Below are positions 17,923 through 26,791 of a DNA stretch of 64,000 nt, piece by piece. Source of the DNA: Candidatus Coprenecus merdigallinarum (GTDB lineage: Bacteria > Bacteroidota > Bacteroidia > Bacteroidales > UBA932); assembly GCA_018712545.1 (NCBI GenBank), contig DVGV01000061.1, forward strand, positions 62,001 to 126,000, given 5' to 3'. Position 1 is the first letter of the stretch; each line of letters begins with the position of its first letter. The notes beneath the pieces were generated by a model, which was given only the letters and a program-made list of their open reading frames with translations, did not search any database and was not told the origin of the DNA. A program made the translations under genes and the position numbers.

Positions 17923-18764
17923 CAGCCCACCCAGTGTTTTTTCATTCCCATATATTCCACTATGACACGGGGAAAGACAGCAGAGCCGGAGAGCGTGACA
18001 CGGATGTCCTCATCTCTCTCAACAGGGCCGTCCACAGTCATGTGTATGGAGAGCACCCCGCCGTAGACCGGCAGCAGACCATACGGCCGGACACTTGCGG
18101 CAGCGGACTCTTCGGTTATGAAAGTCAGCTCAGTGAAAGTGTCACTGCCGTTGATTTCCTGCTCTTCCGTGTAGATTCCCTCTGTCTCGAACAGATAAGA
18201 AAGCATTATCTTGCCCTCTCCGTCCTCAACCGGTTCCTCCCAGTCGAAATCCATCAGGCCGAGATCCTCTGTAACTGCGTAGAAAATCATGGACGTGATA
18301 TTGCGTCCGCGGCCTATGTGCCCCGACATTACCTCCACCTCCCACATAGTTTCCCATATACAGCGAATCTCGCACTCTATACCGCCCAGCGTGCACTTCC
18401 AGCTTGAACCCGGGCAGAGAATCGACTCATCGGCATAGTGGATCTCAAAGTCCCCGAACTCTATGTATCTCATTCCCGGATTATGGAACACCGTATCGCT
18501 GCCATCGGCATACATCAGTCTTTCAGCCACGGCATTACGTTCTTCGTCACTGCCGCTCCTGAGCCAGCGGTCAGCCTTGAGAGTCATGTCCAGCATCCGG
18601 ATAACCGGTTCCACCGAATATGACCGGACCGCCTGGTAGGCTTTGTAGCCCTCTTCCACCACATCCACGTATCTCTCCTGTGAACCGTCTACGGTACACG
18701 AAGGCAGCACTGTGATAATCAGGGCTGTCAATACAGCCAGGACCGTCATGGTTATGTTTCTCAT
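17922..18764 (-). CDS. Predicted lipoprotein of unknown function
   Basis: A 280-residue protein with a clear lipoprotein signal: an N-terminal basic residue, a hydrophobic stretch (about 6-19) and a lipobox LPSC with Cys23, so it is expected to be anchored in the inner or outer membrane. The body is a mixture of predicted beta strands and acidic loops (a high share of E, D and Y). I do not recognise a family. It sits between a small beta-barrel gene and tgt, and its stop overlaps the tgt ATG, so it is co-expressed with them. Nothing ties it to queuosine metabolism. Confidence 0.6.
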   Translation of the reverse strand: MRNITMTVLAVLTALIITVLPSCTVDGSQERYVDVVEEGYKAYQAVRSYSVEPVIRMLDMTLKADRWLRSGSDEERNAVAERLMYADGSDTVFHNPGMRYIEFGDFEIHYADESILCPGSSWKCTLGGIECEIRCIWETMWEVEVMSGHIGRGRNITSMIFYAVTEDLGLMDFDWEEPVEDGEGKIMLSYLFETEGIYTEEQEINGSDTFTELTFITEESAAASVRPYGLLPVYGGVLSIHMTVDGPVERDEDIRVTLSGSAVFPRVIVEYMGMKKHWVG

Positions 18765-18786
18765 ATGGTTATATCCTCCATTTAAT

Positions 18787-19431
18787 TTAGAATCTGTAAC
18801 CTACACCGAATGACAGCAGGCCGGTCGTGCCGAACGACAGCTCAGCCAGACCGTAAAAGTCGCGGCCGACCATAATCCCGACAGGCGTCACACTGAAGGC
18901 CAGGCACATATCGGTATCAAGCGTCCCGCGGATATCCCTGGTCGTGGAAAATCCAAGTCCCGCACCCACTCCGGAGTACATCCGCACCCACTCGCGGTAC
19001 ACCCAGACGAACCGGGCATACGGCATCAGGGACACATTGTGTATGCCTGTCCTGAAAGCCAGTTCACCTGTCATTTTATCATAGCCCGCACGGTCATAGC
19101 CCGAATACGTCAATATGCCCGAGAGCTCGAACCACCTCCTGAAACGGTAGGAATAAGTCAGGTTTACAGCCCCCGTCAGACGTCCGGCACCGAGGTAGTA
19201 GCGGGTGCTCTCGAGGTATCCTGCGATATAGCTGTCGTCCACATAGCCAGGATAGCCGTAGATATCATCAGGATAGAGAGTTGGTCTGTCCAGAGGGAGC
19301 ACGCCCCATGACAGCCGCAGTTCGCTGCCCTTCTCGAACGGCCAGCGTTCCCGTGCGCGCATATCAACAGCACTCCCGGCCACCAGGGCCAGGAGTACAG
19401 CCGATACAATAAATCTTGATATCCGGGTCAT
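18787..19431 (-). CDS. Small predicted outer-membrane beta-barrel protein
   Basis: A 214-residue protein with an N-terminal signal peptide (cleavage likely near residue 25). The body alternates aromatic and small residues in amphipathic strands (for example AVNLTYSYRFRRWFELSGIL) and ends in an aromatic residue (GVGYRF), as outer-membrane barrels do. I cannot assign a family. It precedes the lipoprotein and tgt genes by 22 bases and appears to be co-transcribed with them, so a barrel/lipoprotein pair at the cell surface is possible. Confidence 0.6.
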   Translation of the reverse strand: MTRISRFIVSAVLLALVAGSAVDMRARERWPFEKGSELRLSWGVLPLDRPTLYPDDIYGYPGYVDDSYIAGYLESTRYYLGAGRLTGAVNLTYSYRFRRWFELSGILTYSGYDRAGYDKMTGELAFRTGIHNVSLMPYARFVWVYREWVRMYSGVGAGLGFSTTRDIRGTLDTDMCLAFSVTPVGIMVGRDFYGLAELSFGTTGLLSFGVGYRF

Positions 19432-19450
19432 TGCAGGCCTGGATTAATGT

Positions 19451-20404
19451 CTACTTTCCAAGCTTGGCTCCGATGGCCTTGAGCATGTCGTCCACCATGG
19501 CATCGATATGCCACTGAGGATTCCATCCCCACTCCTCGCGGGCACAGCTGTCGTCCATCATATTGGGCCACGAGTCGGCGATGGCGGCCTTCACAGGATC
19601 TACATTGTAGTCGAATGTAGCGGAAGGGATGCGCTCCTTGATCTTGGCGAAGAGTTCCTTAGGGCAGAAGCTCATGCAGGTGATGTTGAAGCTGTTGCGG
19701 TGTTTCAGCCTGGAAGGATCAGCCTCCATCAGCTGTACGACGGCATTCAGTGCGTCAGGCATGTAGAGCATGTCCATGTACGAATCCTCGGGAATGGGGC
19801 AGGTATAGTGACCTGTCTTGAGGATTTCGTAGAACACCTCGACAGCATAGTCAGTGGTACCGCCGCCGGGCAGACAGCCGTTTGAGATAATGCCGGGGAA
19901 ACGCACGCTTCTTGCGTCTACGCCGAAACGGTGGTAATAGTAATCGGAGAGGAGCTCGCCTGTCACCTTGCATACACCGTAGATGGTGTCGGGTCTCATG
20001 ACTGTATCCTGAGGAGTCTTGTCATGAGGTGTGCTCTCGCCGAAAGCTCCGATGGAGCTGGGAGTGAATACTGCTGTCTTGAACTCTTTTGCGAGGGTCA
20101 GGGAGTTGACCAGGGCGCCCATGTTGATCTTCCATGCGACCTCGGGATTCTTCTCGCCGGTAGCGGAGAGGAGGGCGACGAGGTTGAAGATGGCGTCTAT
20201 GTTATTGTCCTTAACTGCCTGGCCGAAGGCGTTGAAATCAAGGGCGTCGAGCTTGATGGCCCGGGCGTAGGAACCGATCTTGGCGACTGCCTCGTCCTTG
20301 AGGTCAGCACCGATAACGTTGTCGTGTCCATAGACTTTCTGGAGGTGAGGAACCAGTTCGGTGCCGATCTGTCCGCCGGCGCCAATGACTAATATGCGTT
20401 TCAT
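19451..20404 (-). CDS. NAD-dependent epimerase/dehydratase, probable L-threonine 3-dehydrogenase
   Basis: A 317-residue short-chain dehydrogenase-type protein. The N-terminal GAGGQIGTELVPHL motif is the Rossmann dinucleotide site, and YGVCKVTGE carries the catalytic Tyr and Lys (YxxxK). Sequence and length match the UDP-galactose-epimerase-like L-threonine dehydrogenases of Bacteroidota, which oxidise L-threonine to 2-amino-3-ketobutyrate. The usual partner, glycine C-acetyltransferase (kbl), is not adjacent, so the assignment rests on the protein alone. The ATG at 20402-20404 was chosen because an earlier in-frame start would lie upstream of the visible promoter. Confidence 0.78.
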   Translation of the reverse strand: MKRILVIGAGGQIGTELVPHLQKVYGHDNVIGADLKDEAVAKIGSYARAIKLDALDFNAFGQAVKDNNIDAIFNLVALLSATGEKNPEVAWKINMGALVNSLTLAKEFKTAVFTPSSIGAFGESTPHDKTPQDTVMRPDTIYGVCKVTGELLSDYYYHRFGVDARSVRFPGIISNGCLPGGGTTDYAVEVFYEILKTGHYTCPIPEDSYMDMLYMPDALNAVVQLMEADPSRLKHRNSFNITCMSFCPKELFAKIKERIPSATFDYNVDPVKAAIADSWPNMMDDSCAREEWGWNPQWHIDAMVDDMLKAIGAKLGK

Positions 20405-20438
20405 GTCCTTTATAGTTTTAAGAATGTTTTCCAATCGG

Positions 20439-20472
20439 CAAAAATAGTATTTTTCTACAAATCTTCTACAAA
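20439..20472 (-). promoter_or_regulatory. Promoter of the threonine dehydrogenase gene
   Basis: The minus strand has TATTTTTG at 20446-20439 (-7 box) and TTTG at 20472-20469, with a 22-base spacer. It lies in the 77-base gap between this gene and the GSCFA gene, and supports the downstream ATG at 20404. Confidence 0.5.
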
Positions 20473-20481
20473 ATCTGTGCG

Positions 20482-21294
20482 TCATTCTGAAATGTGTCCT
20501 TCAAAGCGTTTCCAGACGAAATCCAGGGCCGCCTGGGAAGGATGGGCTCCGTCCGGGGCAAACCAGGAACGGTCGCGGAGCTCATCGAGAACGATTTCGT
20601 AGGAAGGGAAGTATCCGGCATTGGGATGAGACCGGACCAGACTGTCCTCGGCGAGAAGGAGGATGGCCTTGGAGAGCTGATTGCCGTGGAGGCCGTCCTT
20701 CAGATGGCGTATGGGAGATACGGTGAAGATGAAGCGCTTGTCCGGGAAGCGCCCGATGAGAGGATTCCAGAGAGCGGTGATGTCCTCCACCGTGAGGCGC
20801 TCGCGGCGGAACTCCCAGGCCGGATGCTTATGGCAGTTGGAGACGATCATATCCCGCTCCAGGTGGCGGAAGACCCAGGCAGTTCCGAAGGTAACGATAA
20901 CCGTACGGGCCTCCCTGAAAGCAGCTGACGCCTCAGCGAGGGCGCCGTTGGCATTGTCCAGAAATTCCTCCGGAGTCTTCCGGGCAAATGAGCCGTGGTG
21001 CATGAACGAGACATACCCGCCGCCTTCGGGGGCAACAGGCCGGTGTCCCGGTGAGACCGTCTTCCGCTGCCGCCCCTCCCGCACAGGATTGGTGTCGCGG
21101 GGGACGACGTCCTCTGAGGTGAACGGACGGCCCTCGGCCAGCCGCAGCAGTGATGCGGCCACCGACACCGGATTGTACAGCACCCCGAAAGGATTGACGC
21201 ACATCCTCCAGCCTGCCTCCTCCATCCTCCGGCCCATCTCCGCCGAGAAGCACGAGCCGAGCGATACTGTCATACTGTCCTTGTCTATTCTCAT
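20482..21294 (-). CDS. GSCFA-family protein
   Basis: A 270-residue protein named for its motif: SLGSCFSAEMG at residues 10-20 contains the GSCF(A) signature, and later segments (TFGTAWVFRH, VSPIRHLKDG, DGAHPS) fit the SGNH/GSCFA hydrolase fold, with Asp and His near the C terminus. Substrates are unknown in the family. The start is the ATG at 21292-21294. A TATTTTTG -7 box ends only 5 bases upstream, which would make the transcript nearly leaderless. A terminator of the preceding gene lies directly upstream. Confidence 0.75.
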   Translation of the reverse strand: MRIDKDSMTVSLGSCFSAEMGRRMEEAGWRMCVNPFGVLYNPVSVAASLLRLAEGRPFTSEDVVPRDTNPVREGRQRKTVSPGHRPVAPEGGGYVSFMHHGSFARKTPEEFLDNANGALAEASAAFREARTVIVTFGTAWVFRHLERDMIVSNCHKHPAWEFRRERLTVEDITALWNPLIGRFPDKRFIFTVSPIRHLKDGLHGNQLSKAILLLAEDSLVRSHPNAGYFPSYEIVLDELRDRSWFAPDGAHPSQAALDFVWKRFEGHISE

Positions 21295-21299
21295 AGGTG

Positions 21300-21307
21300 C
21301 AAAAATA
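21300..21307 (-). promoter_or_regulatory. Probable -7 box of the GSCFA gene
   Basis: The minus strand reads TATTTTTG at 21307-21300, matching TAnnTTTG, only 5 bases before the ATG at 21294. The predicted transcript start is at or next to the start codon. Confidence 0.4.
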
Positions 21308-21308
21308 C

Positions 21309-21343
21309 AAAAAAAGAGGACGGCCTGTCTCCAGACCATCCTC
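21309..21343 (-). terminator. Rho-independent terminator of the Fn3 lipoprotein gene
   Basis: On the minus strand a 12-bp stem (GAGGATGGTCTG paired with CAGGCCGTCCTC, two wobble pairs) closes a GAGA tetraloop and is followed by seven T residues. It lies 22 bases past the stop of the lipoprotein gene. Confidence 0.85.
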
Positions 21344-21364
21344 CTGTTTTACAATCTGCTTCTT

Positions 21365-22507
21365 TTAGCGTGCGAGCACACCGTTGAAGGCTGCGGAAGA
21401 TACGGCTGCAGCGCCGGCGGACACTGCTGTTGAGCTTGTGTCGTACTCTCCCTTGACAAACTTCGTGCCTTCAGCCTGAACAGAGCCATTCCAGTTATAC
21501 CATGAGCCTCCCGACTGGAAACCGAGGAATATACCGTTCACTGCGACAAAGCTGGTTCCGTCAAACTCCAGTTCACAATTCTCACTAGGCCAAAGATAGG
21601 TCTTTCCATCAGCAGGATCTAAGTGATATGCGCACATAATTGTACTTACTGTACCCATACCGCTGACATTCACCTGAATTCCGTCCAATGAGACTTTCAG
21701 AGTATTTCCTTCACGGACAGCGGTATAATAAGCAGAGTTACCGCTAAGATAAGTTAAAGGCCATACCCTGTACTCATCACCTTCCTTAGTGATTTCATAT
21801 ACAACCTGCACATCTCCTTTGTCAGTTGCAACATTTGCAGCATACTGGCCTACAAGTTCGTCAGTACCGGGTTCGGGATCAGGTTCATCACCGCTCTCGA
21901 TGGTCACATTGATGCTGGCCCAGTCGGAGTCGAGATAGTTCTCGCCATCACCGACAGCCTTTACCTTAACAGTGTAGTCACCGGCTGTAAGATCGGTGAA
22001 CTCAGCGGAGAGTTCTGCGGTAGCAGTCTCCTCACCGCCATTCAGAGTATAGGCATAGGACTCTGCGTTGGCGACCTCACCCCACTCAATGACGAATGAT
22101 GTCTCGTCCTGACTTGAGATGCTGAGCTCGGGCTTTGCCAGCTGCTCGGGTTCGGGCTCGGTAGACCCAAGTGTCACGTCGATGGATGCCCACTGCGAAT
22201 CCAGGTACTCGTCACCCTCGGGAGCGATGGCCTTAACCTTTACTGTATAGGTGCCGGCAGCGAGATCAGTAAACTCCGCAGACTGATTGACAGTACTCTC
22301 CTCGGCACCGTCATTGATGGTGTAGGTATAGGAAACAGCATTCTCCACTACCTCCCATATTACCATAAAGGATGTTTCTGTCTGGTCAACTACGGCAAGG
22401 GTAGGGGCATTGAGAGTAACGGGCTCCGCGGGTTTCTCCTTCTTACAGGAGCTGAGGAAGGCGGTAGCCGTCAGGGCGATCATAGCGCCGTAAATAAATC
22501 TTTTCAT
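21365..22507 (-). CDS. Lipoprotein with two Fn3-like repeats
   Basis: A 380-residue predicted lipoprotein: signal peptide with lipobox LSSC (Cys21) followed by the lysine- and glutamate-rich start KKEKPAEP. Residues 31-113 and 123-203 are two closely related Fn3-like domains, each ending in TVKVKA...YLDS.WAS. Residues 215-350 form a different beta-rich domain with many aromatic residues, and the tail (about 358-380) is Ala/Ser-rich. The start is the ATG at 22505-22507, because a longer frame would begin in the promoter region. It resembles surface-exposed glycan- or protein-binding lipoproteins of Bacteroidales; the ligand is unknown. Confidence 0.72.
   Translation of the reverse strand: MKRFIYGAMIALTATAFLSSCKKEKPAEPVTLNAPTLAVVDQTETSFMVIWEVVENAVSYTYTINDGAEESTVNQSAEFTDLAAGTYTVKVKAIAPEGDEYLDSQWASIDVTLGSTEPEPEQLAKPELSISSQDETSFVIEWGEVANAESYAYTLNGGEETATAELSAEFTDLTAGDYTVKVKAVGDGENYLDSDWASINVTIESGDEPDPEPGTDELVGQYAANVATDKGDVQVVYEITKEGDEYRVWPLTYLSGNSAYYTAVREGNTLKVSLDGIQVNVSGMGTVSTIMCAYHLDPADGKTYLWPSENCELEFDGTSFVAVNGIFLGFQSGGSWYNWNGSVQAEGTKFVKGEYDTSSTAVSAGAAAVSSAAFNGVLAR
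21899..22417 (-). repeat. Internal duplication: two Fn3-like units
   Basis: Two tandem coding units of about 80 codons within the lipoprotein gene (22417-22169 and 22141-21899) encode clearly similar sequences, such as SAEFTDLAAGTYTVKVKA against SAEFTDLTAGDYTVKVKA. They are separated by a short acidic linker. Confidence 0.75.
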
Positions 22508-22555
22508 TTTTTTAAATTTGTTAATAAAGTTAAATTTGTTGTTTAATCTGCAGAA

Positions 22556-22563
22556 CAAATGTA
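22556..22563 (-). promoter_or_regulatory. -7 box of the Fn3 lipoprotein gene
   Basis: The minus strand reads TACATTTG at 22563-22556, an exact TAnnTTTG match, about 48 bases before the ATG at 22507, in a very AT-rich leader. No clear -33 box was seen. Confidence 0.5.
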
Positions 22564-22596
22564 GAAAAATTTTTTATACTTGGTTCTAAAAACGTA

Positions 22597-22629
22597 AAAA
22601 GACGGACCCGCATTACAGGTCCGTCTTTT
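22597..22629 (-). terminator. Terminator of the ribosomal protein/rpoA superoperon
   Basis: A perfect 12-bp inverted repeat (AAAAGACGGACC and GGTCCGTCTTTT) with a 9-base loop lies 25 bases past the rplQ stop. In the minus direction the stem is followed by a T run, as expected for a Rho-independent terminator. Confidence 0.88.
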
Positions 22630-22653
22630 AACTCCGGTTCCGGATAGATATCA

Positions 22654-23142
22654 CTACTCAGCCTTAGGAGCCTCTGCTGCAGGCTCTGCGGCGGGAGCAG
22701 CCTCTGCCTTGGGAGCAGCTTTCTTGCGGCTGCGGCGGGTAGAGGTCTTCTTCTCTGCAGCCTTGGATGTTCCGAGAGCTGCCTCGTTGAAGTCCACCAG
22801 CTCGATGAACGCCATGTCAGCGGCGTCACCCTGACGGAAACCTGTCTTGATGATGCGGGTGTATCCGCCGGGACGGTCGGCTACCTTGGGAGCCACGTTG
22901 CGGAAGAGCTCAGTCACGGCCTCCTTCTGCTTCAGGTAAGCGAAGACAGTACGGCGGGAGTGGGTGGAGTCGTCCTTCGACTTGGTAATCAGGGGCTCTA
23001 CATACACTCTGAGAGCTTTGGCCTTGGCTACGGTGGTCTCAATCCTCTTGTGGAGGATCAGCGAGCAGGCCATGTTGGCGAGCATAGACTTGCGGTGACC
23101 GCTCTTGCGTCCTAAATGATTGATTGTCCTATTGTGCCTCAT
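22654..23142 (-). CDS. rplQ: 50S ribosomal protein L17
   Basis: A 162-residue L17; the conserved core occupies residues 1 to about 118 ([23 protein letters not shown] at the N terminus is diagnostic). The C-terminal 40 residues are an Ala/Glu/Lys-rich extension common in Bacteroidota. It is the last gene of the superoperon, overlaps the rpoA stop by 14 bases and is followed by a strong terminator. Confidence 0.97.
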   Translation of the reverse strand: MRHNRTINHLGRKSGHRKSMLANMACSLILHKRIETTVAKAKALRVYVEPLITKSKDDSTHSRRTVFAYLKQKEAVTELFRNVAPKVADRPGGYTRIIKTGFRQGDAADMAFIELVDFNEAALGTSKAAEKKTSTRRSRKKAAPKAEAAPAAEPAAEAPKAE

Positions 23143-24157
23143 TGTTTTCTACTTCTGTTTTCTTTTTAACTTCAATATTGTATTTGCTTACATCCATGCC
23201 GAAGTTGAGCTTTACCCTGTCCATCAGGACGTCAATCTCGTTCATGGACTTCTTTCCGAAGTTCCTGAAACGGATGAGCTCGGATCTCTGGTGCGAAACC
23301 AGGTCGGCGAATGTCTCGATGTTGGCGGCTTTCAGGCAGTTGAGTGCTCTCACAGAGAGCTCCATGTCGGAAAGCTTGGTCAGCAGCAGGTGCCTCATGC
23401 GCAGAGCCTCCTCATCCAGAGCCTCAGGCGCGCTCTTCTCGGGAGGTGTCTCCAGGGAAATCTTCTCGTCGGAAAAGAGCATAAAGTGATAGATCAGGAT
23501 CTTGGCGGCCTCTGTCAGCGCATCCTTGGGATGAATCGATCCGTCGGTGGTGATCTCGAGGTTCAGCTTATCGTAGTCGGTCTTCTGCTCGACACGGTAG
23601 TCCTCCACAGAATAATTGACATTCTTGATGGGAGTGAATATCGAGTCGATAGGAATGGTTCCCATAGGGGCTGAATCCACCTTATTCTCATCCGAAGGCA
23701 CATATCCGCGGCCCTTGCCGATGTGGAGCTCCACAGAGAGCTTCACGGTAGGCTCCATGGAGCAGATGTGCAGCTGCGGATTGAGAACCGAGAAGTTGCA
23801 GAGGCTCTTGGAGATATCCTCTGCAGTGAACTCCTGTTTGCCGGTCACGGTGAAGCTGACGGTCTCAGCCTCTTCCTCCTTGACTTCTCTCTTGAAACGT
23901 ACCTGCTTGAGATTAAGAATGATGTCTACTACACTCTCAATGACTCCGGGGATAGTGTCAAACTCATGACTCACCCCTTCAATCCTTACGGATGTAATGG
24001 CAAATCCCTCCAACGAGGACAACAGGACCCTGCGCAGGGCATTGCCTATTGTAATCCCGTATCCGGGTTCCAGCGGGCGGAACTCGAACTTTCCGAAAGT
24101 ATCGGTAGATTCGAGCATTATTACTTTGTCCGGTTTCTGAAATGCTAAAATTGCCAT
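23129..24157 (-). CDS. rpoA: RNA polymerase alpha subunit
   Basis: A 342-residue alpha subunit that nucleates core RNA polymerase assembly. The N-terminal domain (to about 235) has the [16 protein letters not shown] motif used for dimerisation; the C-terminal domain (about 260-325) has the helix-hairpin segment [23 protein letters not shown] that contacts promoter DNA and activators. The length is slightly above the E. coli protein. It lies between rpsD and rplQ as usual. Confidence 0.98.
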   Translation of the reverse strand: MAILAFQKPDKVIMLESTDTFGKFEFRPLEPGYGITIGNALRRVLLSSLEGFAITSVRIEGVSHEFDTIPGVIESVVDIILNLKQVRFKREVKEEEAETVSFTVTGKQEFTAEDISKSLCNFSVLNPQLHICSMEPTVKLSVELHIGKGRGYVPSDENKVDSAPMGTIPIDSIFTPIKNVNYSVEDYRVEQKTDYDKLNLEITTDGSIHPKDALTEAAKILIYHFMLFSDEKISLETPPEKSAPEALDEEALRMRHLLLTKLSDMELSVRALNCLKAANIETFADLVSHQRSELIRFRNFGKKSMNEIDVLMDRVKLNFGMDVSKYNIEVKKKTEVENNEAQ

Positions 24158-24168
24158 GACTTCAATTA

Positions 24169-24771
24169 TTATTTCGAGTACAGTTCGACGATAAGCTGCT
24201 CGTTGATGTTCTCAGGTATTTCTGTTCTCTCAGGAAGATTGAGGTACTTGCCGGAAAGGTCGGTGCGGTTCCACTCAATCCATGAATATTTGCAGGTATC
24301 GGCAACGCTGTTCTGGATGACCTCAAGGCTCTTTGACCTCTCGCGCACACCTACTGTCTCGCCGGGCTTTACGATTGTCGAAGGGATGTTGCATACCTCA
24401 CCGTTGAGTACGATGTGGCAATGCGACACGAGCTGGCGGGCAGCTGCACGTGTGGGAGCAATGCCCATACGGTAAACGATGTTGTCAAGCCTTGACTCGA
24501 GGAGAAGGAGGAGGTTGACGCCTGTACGGCCCTGCATCCTCCTGGCCTTTGCGTAGGTGTTGCGGAACTGTCTCTCGAGAACGCCGTAGGTGTATTTCAC
24601 CTTCTGCTTCTCCTTGAGCTGGTTTCCGTACTCAGAGATCTTCTTGCGTTTCTTGGCCATTCCGTGCTGTCCGGGAGGATAGTTCTTCTTCTCGAAATAC
24701 TTATCCGGACCGTAGATCGGTTCACCGAACTTGCGGGCTATCTTTGTGGTAGGTCCTGTATATCTTGCCAT
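24169..24771 (-). CDS. rpsD: 30S ribosomal protein S4
   Basis: A 200-residue S4 with the N-terminal domain followed by the S4 RNA-binding domain (about 92-155, containing [20 protein letters not shown]). The N terminus lacks the zinc-binding cysteine cluster seen in some bacteria. The position between rpsK and rpoA is the standard order. Confidence 0.97.
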   Translation of the reverse strand: MARYTGPTTKIARKFGEPIYGPDKYFEKKNYPPGQHGMAKKRKKISEYGNQLKEKQKVKYTYGVLERQFRNTYAKARRMQGRTGVNLLLLLESRLDNIVYRMGIAPTRAAARQLVSHCHIVLNGEVCNIPSTIVKPGETVGVRERSKSLEVIQNSVADTCKYSWIEWNRTDLSGKYLNLPERTEIPENINEQLIVELYSK

Positions 24772-24809
24772 AATTCTAAACTTTTAATCAACTGTTTTAC
24801 TATACCAAA

Positions 24810-25202
24810 TTATACTTTACGGCGTCCTTTGGGACGGCATCCATTGTGGGGAAGCGGTGTTACGTCGACAATCTCGGTAACTTCAATACCGGCTCCATGG
24901 ATGGTGCGGATCGCAGACTCGCGGCCCGCGCCGGGACCTTTGACATATGCCTTGATCTTGCGTAAACCCAAGTCGTAAGCAACCTTTGCGGCGTCAGCAG
25001 CTGCTACCTGCGCGGCATAGGGAGTGTTCTTCTTGGAACCGCGGAAACCCATCTTACCGGCGGAAGACCAACTGATAACCTGGCCCAGACTGTTGGTCAG
25101 GGTTACGATCACATTGTTGAAAGTCGAGGAGATGTGGGCCTCGCCGTAGGCATCGACCTTGACGACTCTCTTCTTATTGGTTGTTCCTGTTTTCTTTGCC
25201 AT
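24810..25202 (-). CDS. rpsK: 30S ribosomal protein S11
   Basis: A 130-residue S11, part of the platform near the mRNA exit. Conserved segments [13 protein letters not shown] and [18 protein letters not shown] are intact. It lies between rpsM and rpsD. Confidence 0.98.
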   Translation of the reverse strand: MAKKTGTTNKKRVVKVDAYGEAHISSTFNNVIVTLTNSLGQVISWSSAGKMGFRGSKKNTPYAAQVAAADAAKVAYDLGLRKIKAYVKGPGAGRESAIRTIHGAGIEVTEIVDVTPLPHNGCRPKGRRKV

Positions 25203-25215
25203 ATTCAGTTACTTA

Positions 25216-25593
25216 TTACTTAGTTGCTTTTTTCTTGTTGGCCACCGTCTTCTTCTTACCCTTACGTGTACGGGCGTTGTTCTTGGTGCTCTGTCCGCGT
25301 ACGGGGAGTCCGATACGGTGACGGATTCCTCTGTAGCATCCGATATCCATCAGACGCTTGATGTTCATCTGAACGGATGAACGAAGTTCACCCTCGATCT
25401 TGTAGTGCTCAGCGATAGTGGACCTTATCGCTGCGATCTGGTCGTCGTTCCAGTCGCTCACCTTGGTGTCGAAGTCGATACCGCAATCGGTGAGAATCTT
25501 ACGGGCGGAACTGCGGCCGATACCGTAGATATAGGTAAGTCCTATCTCTCCTCTTTTGTTTTTAGGTAAATCTACACCGGCTATACGTGCCAT
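25216..25593 (-). CDS. rpsM: 30S ribosomal protein S13
   Basis: A 125-residue S13 of the small-subunit head. The N terminus [20 protein letters not shown] and the C-terminal basic [16 protein letters not shown] tail are characteristic. It follows rpmJ and precedes rpsK. Confidence 0.98.
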   Translation of the reverse strand: MARIAGVDLPKNKRGEIGLTYIYGIGRSSARKILTDCGIDFDTKVSDWNDDQIAAIRSTIAEHYKIEGELRSSVQMNIKRLMDIGCYRGIRHRIGLPVRGQSTKNNARTRKGKKKTVANKKKATK

Positions 25594-25628
25594 ACTATAT
25601 TACTTTTTTATTTGTTTACACTTTGTTA

Positions 25629-25745
25629 TTAACCCTGGCGCATCTTGAACTTAGGATTCTTCTTGCAGATGATATAAAGGCGGCCTTTACGCCTTACTAT
25701 TTTGCAATCCTCACTGCGCTTCTTGATGGATGCTTTAACTTTCAT
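25629..25745 (-). CDS. rpmJ: 50S ribosomal protein L36 (zinc-ligand-poor form)
   Basis: A 38-residue L36 gene between infA and rpsM, read from ATG at 25745 to TAA at 25629. The protein begins [17 protein letters not shown] and ends [10 protein letters not shown]. The zinc-binding form has Cys11, Cys14, Cys27 and His32; here only the Cys at 14 and 27 remain (Ser at 11, no His at 32), so zinc binding is unlikely. The start and the neighbours are the standard ones. Confidence 0.95.
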   Translation of the reverse strand: MKVKASIKKRSEDCKIVRRKGRLYIICKKNPKFKMRQG

Positions 25746-25757
25746 TGTCGTAAATTT

Positions 25758-25976
25758 TTATTTGTACCTGAAAGAAATTCTTCCTTTTGATAAATCATAA
25801 GGGGACATCTCTACTCTGACCTTGTCGCCGGGCAGGATCCGTATGTAATGCATGCGCATCTTGCCGGAGATGTGGGCTATGATCACATGGCCGTTGTCCA
25901 GCTCCACGCGGAACATGGCGTTGGAGAGGGCCTCGATTATAGTTCCATCCTTTTCTATAGCAGCTTGTTTGGGCAT
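25758..25976 (-). CDS. infA: Translation initiation factor IF-1
   Basis: A 72-residue IF-1 made of a single OB-fold S1-like domain ([20 protein letters not shown], then [18 protein letters not shown]). It binds the ribosomal A site during initiation. The position between map and rpmJ is typical for the spc operon. Confidence 0.98.
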   Translation of the reverse strand: MPKQAAIEKDGTIIEALSNAMFRVELDNGHVIIAHISGKMRMHYIRILPGDKVRVEMSPYDLSKGRISFRYK

Positions 25977-25996
25977 AAGTACTTGTCTCTTACAAC

Positions 25997-26776
25997 TTAA
26001 TATTGTCTCTTACCTTCTATAAAGTCAAAAGTAGACAGAATATCGGCTTTCTCGTCCCCGACGGCGACCGTGAGCTCGAAGTGAGCTGACTTCTTCTTGT
26101 CACAGGTGCTGACAGCCCATCCGTTCTCGTGGAGGTAAATCGCTTTGCCTCCGGCGTTGATCATCGGCTCGATGCAGATGGTCATACCCTTGACGAGCTT
26201 CTTTCCGGTGCCCGCCTTGCCGTAGTTCGGAACCTCGGGATGCTCGTGCATGTCCTTGCCGATTCCGTGTCCTACCATCTCGCGGACTACCGAGAAACCA
26301 TAGCCCTCGGTATATGACTGGATTGCATGACCGATGTCCCCTATCCTGTTGCCCGCGACCGCTTTCTCTATGCCGCGATACAGGGACTCCTTGGTGACTC
26401 TCAGGAGTTTTGCGGTCTCCTCGTCCACCTCCCCCACGGGGAAGGTGTACGCGGAGTCACCGTAATAGCCCTTGTATATAGTTCCACAGTCGACGGACAC
26501 TATGTCGCCCTCGCGGAGCTTGTAGTCCGACGGAAAACCGTGGACCACGACGTCGTTGACGGACAGACAGAGCGTATAGGGGAAGCCGCCGTATCCCAAG
26601 AAGCCCGGCTCCGCGCCGTTGTCACGGATGAAAGTCTCGGCGATCTTGTCAAGCTGCATGGTGGTGACACCGGGAGCAACGTGCTTGCCGACTTCCGCCA
26701 ACGTCTTGGAGACGAGGATCGCATTCTCTCTGAGAATCTCGATTTCTTCTTCGGATTTTATTCTTATCATACTCAA
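25997..26776 (-). CDS. map: Methionine aminopeptidase type I
   Basis: Removes the N-terminal methionine from nascent proteins after deformylation. The 259-residue enzyme has the pita-bread fold and the five metal ligands: the two Asp in [20 protein letters not shown], His in [13 protein letters not shown], Glu in CIEPMI and the C-terminal Glu in HFELTVAV. Two candidate starts lie two codons apart (M1 and M3). Its place between secY and infA is standard. Confidence 0.96.
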   Translation of the reverse strand: MSMIRIKSEEEIEILRENAILVSKTLAEVGKHVAPGVTTMQLDKIAETFIRDNGAEPGFLGYGGFPYTLCLSVNDVVVHGFPSDYKLREGDIVSVDCGTIYKGYYGDSAYTFPVGEVDEETAKLLRVTKESLYRGIEKAVAGNRIGDIGHAIQSYTEGYGFSVVREMVGHGIGKDMHEHPEVPNYGKAGTGKKLVKGMTICIEPMINAGGKAIYLHENGWAVSTCDKKKSAHFELTVAVGDEKADILSTFDFIEGKRQY

Positions 26777-26791
26777 AGAACTTTTTGAGAA

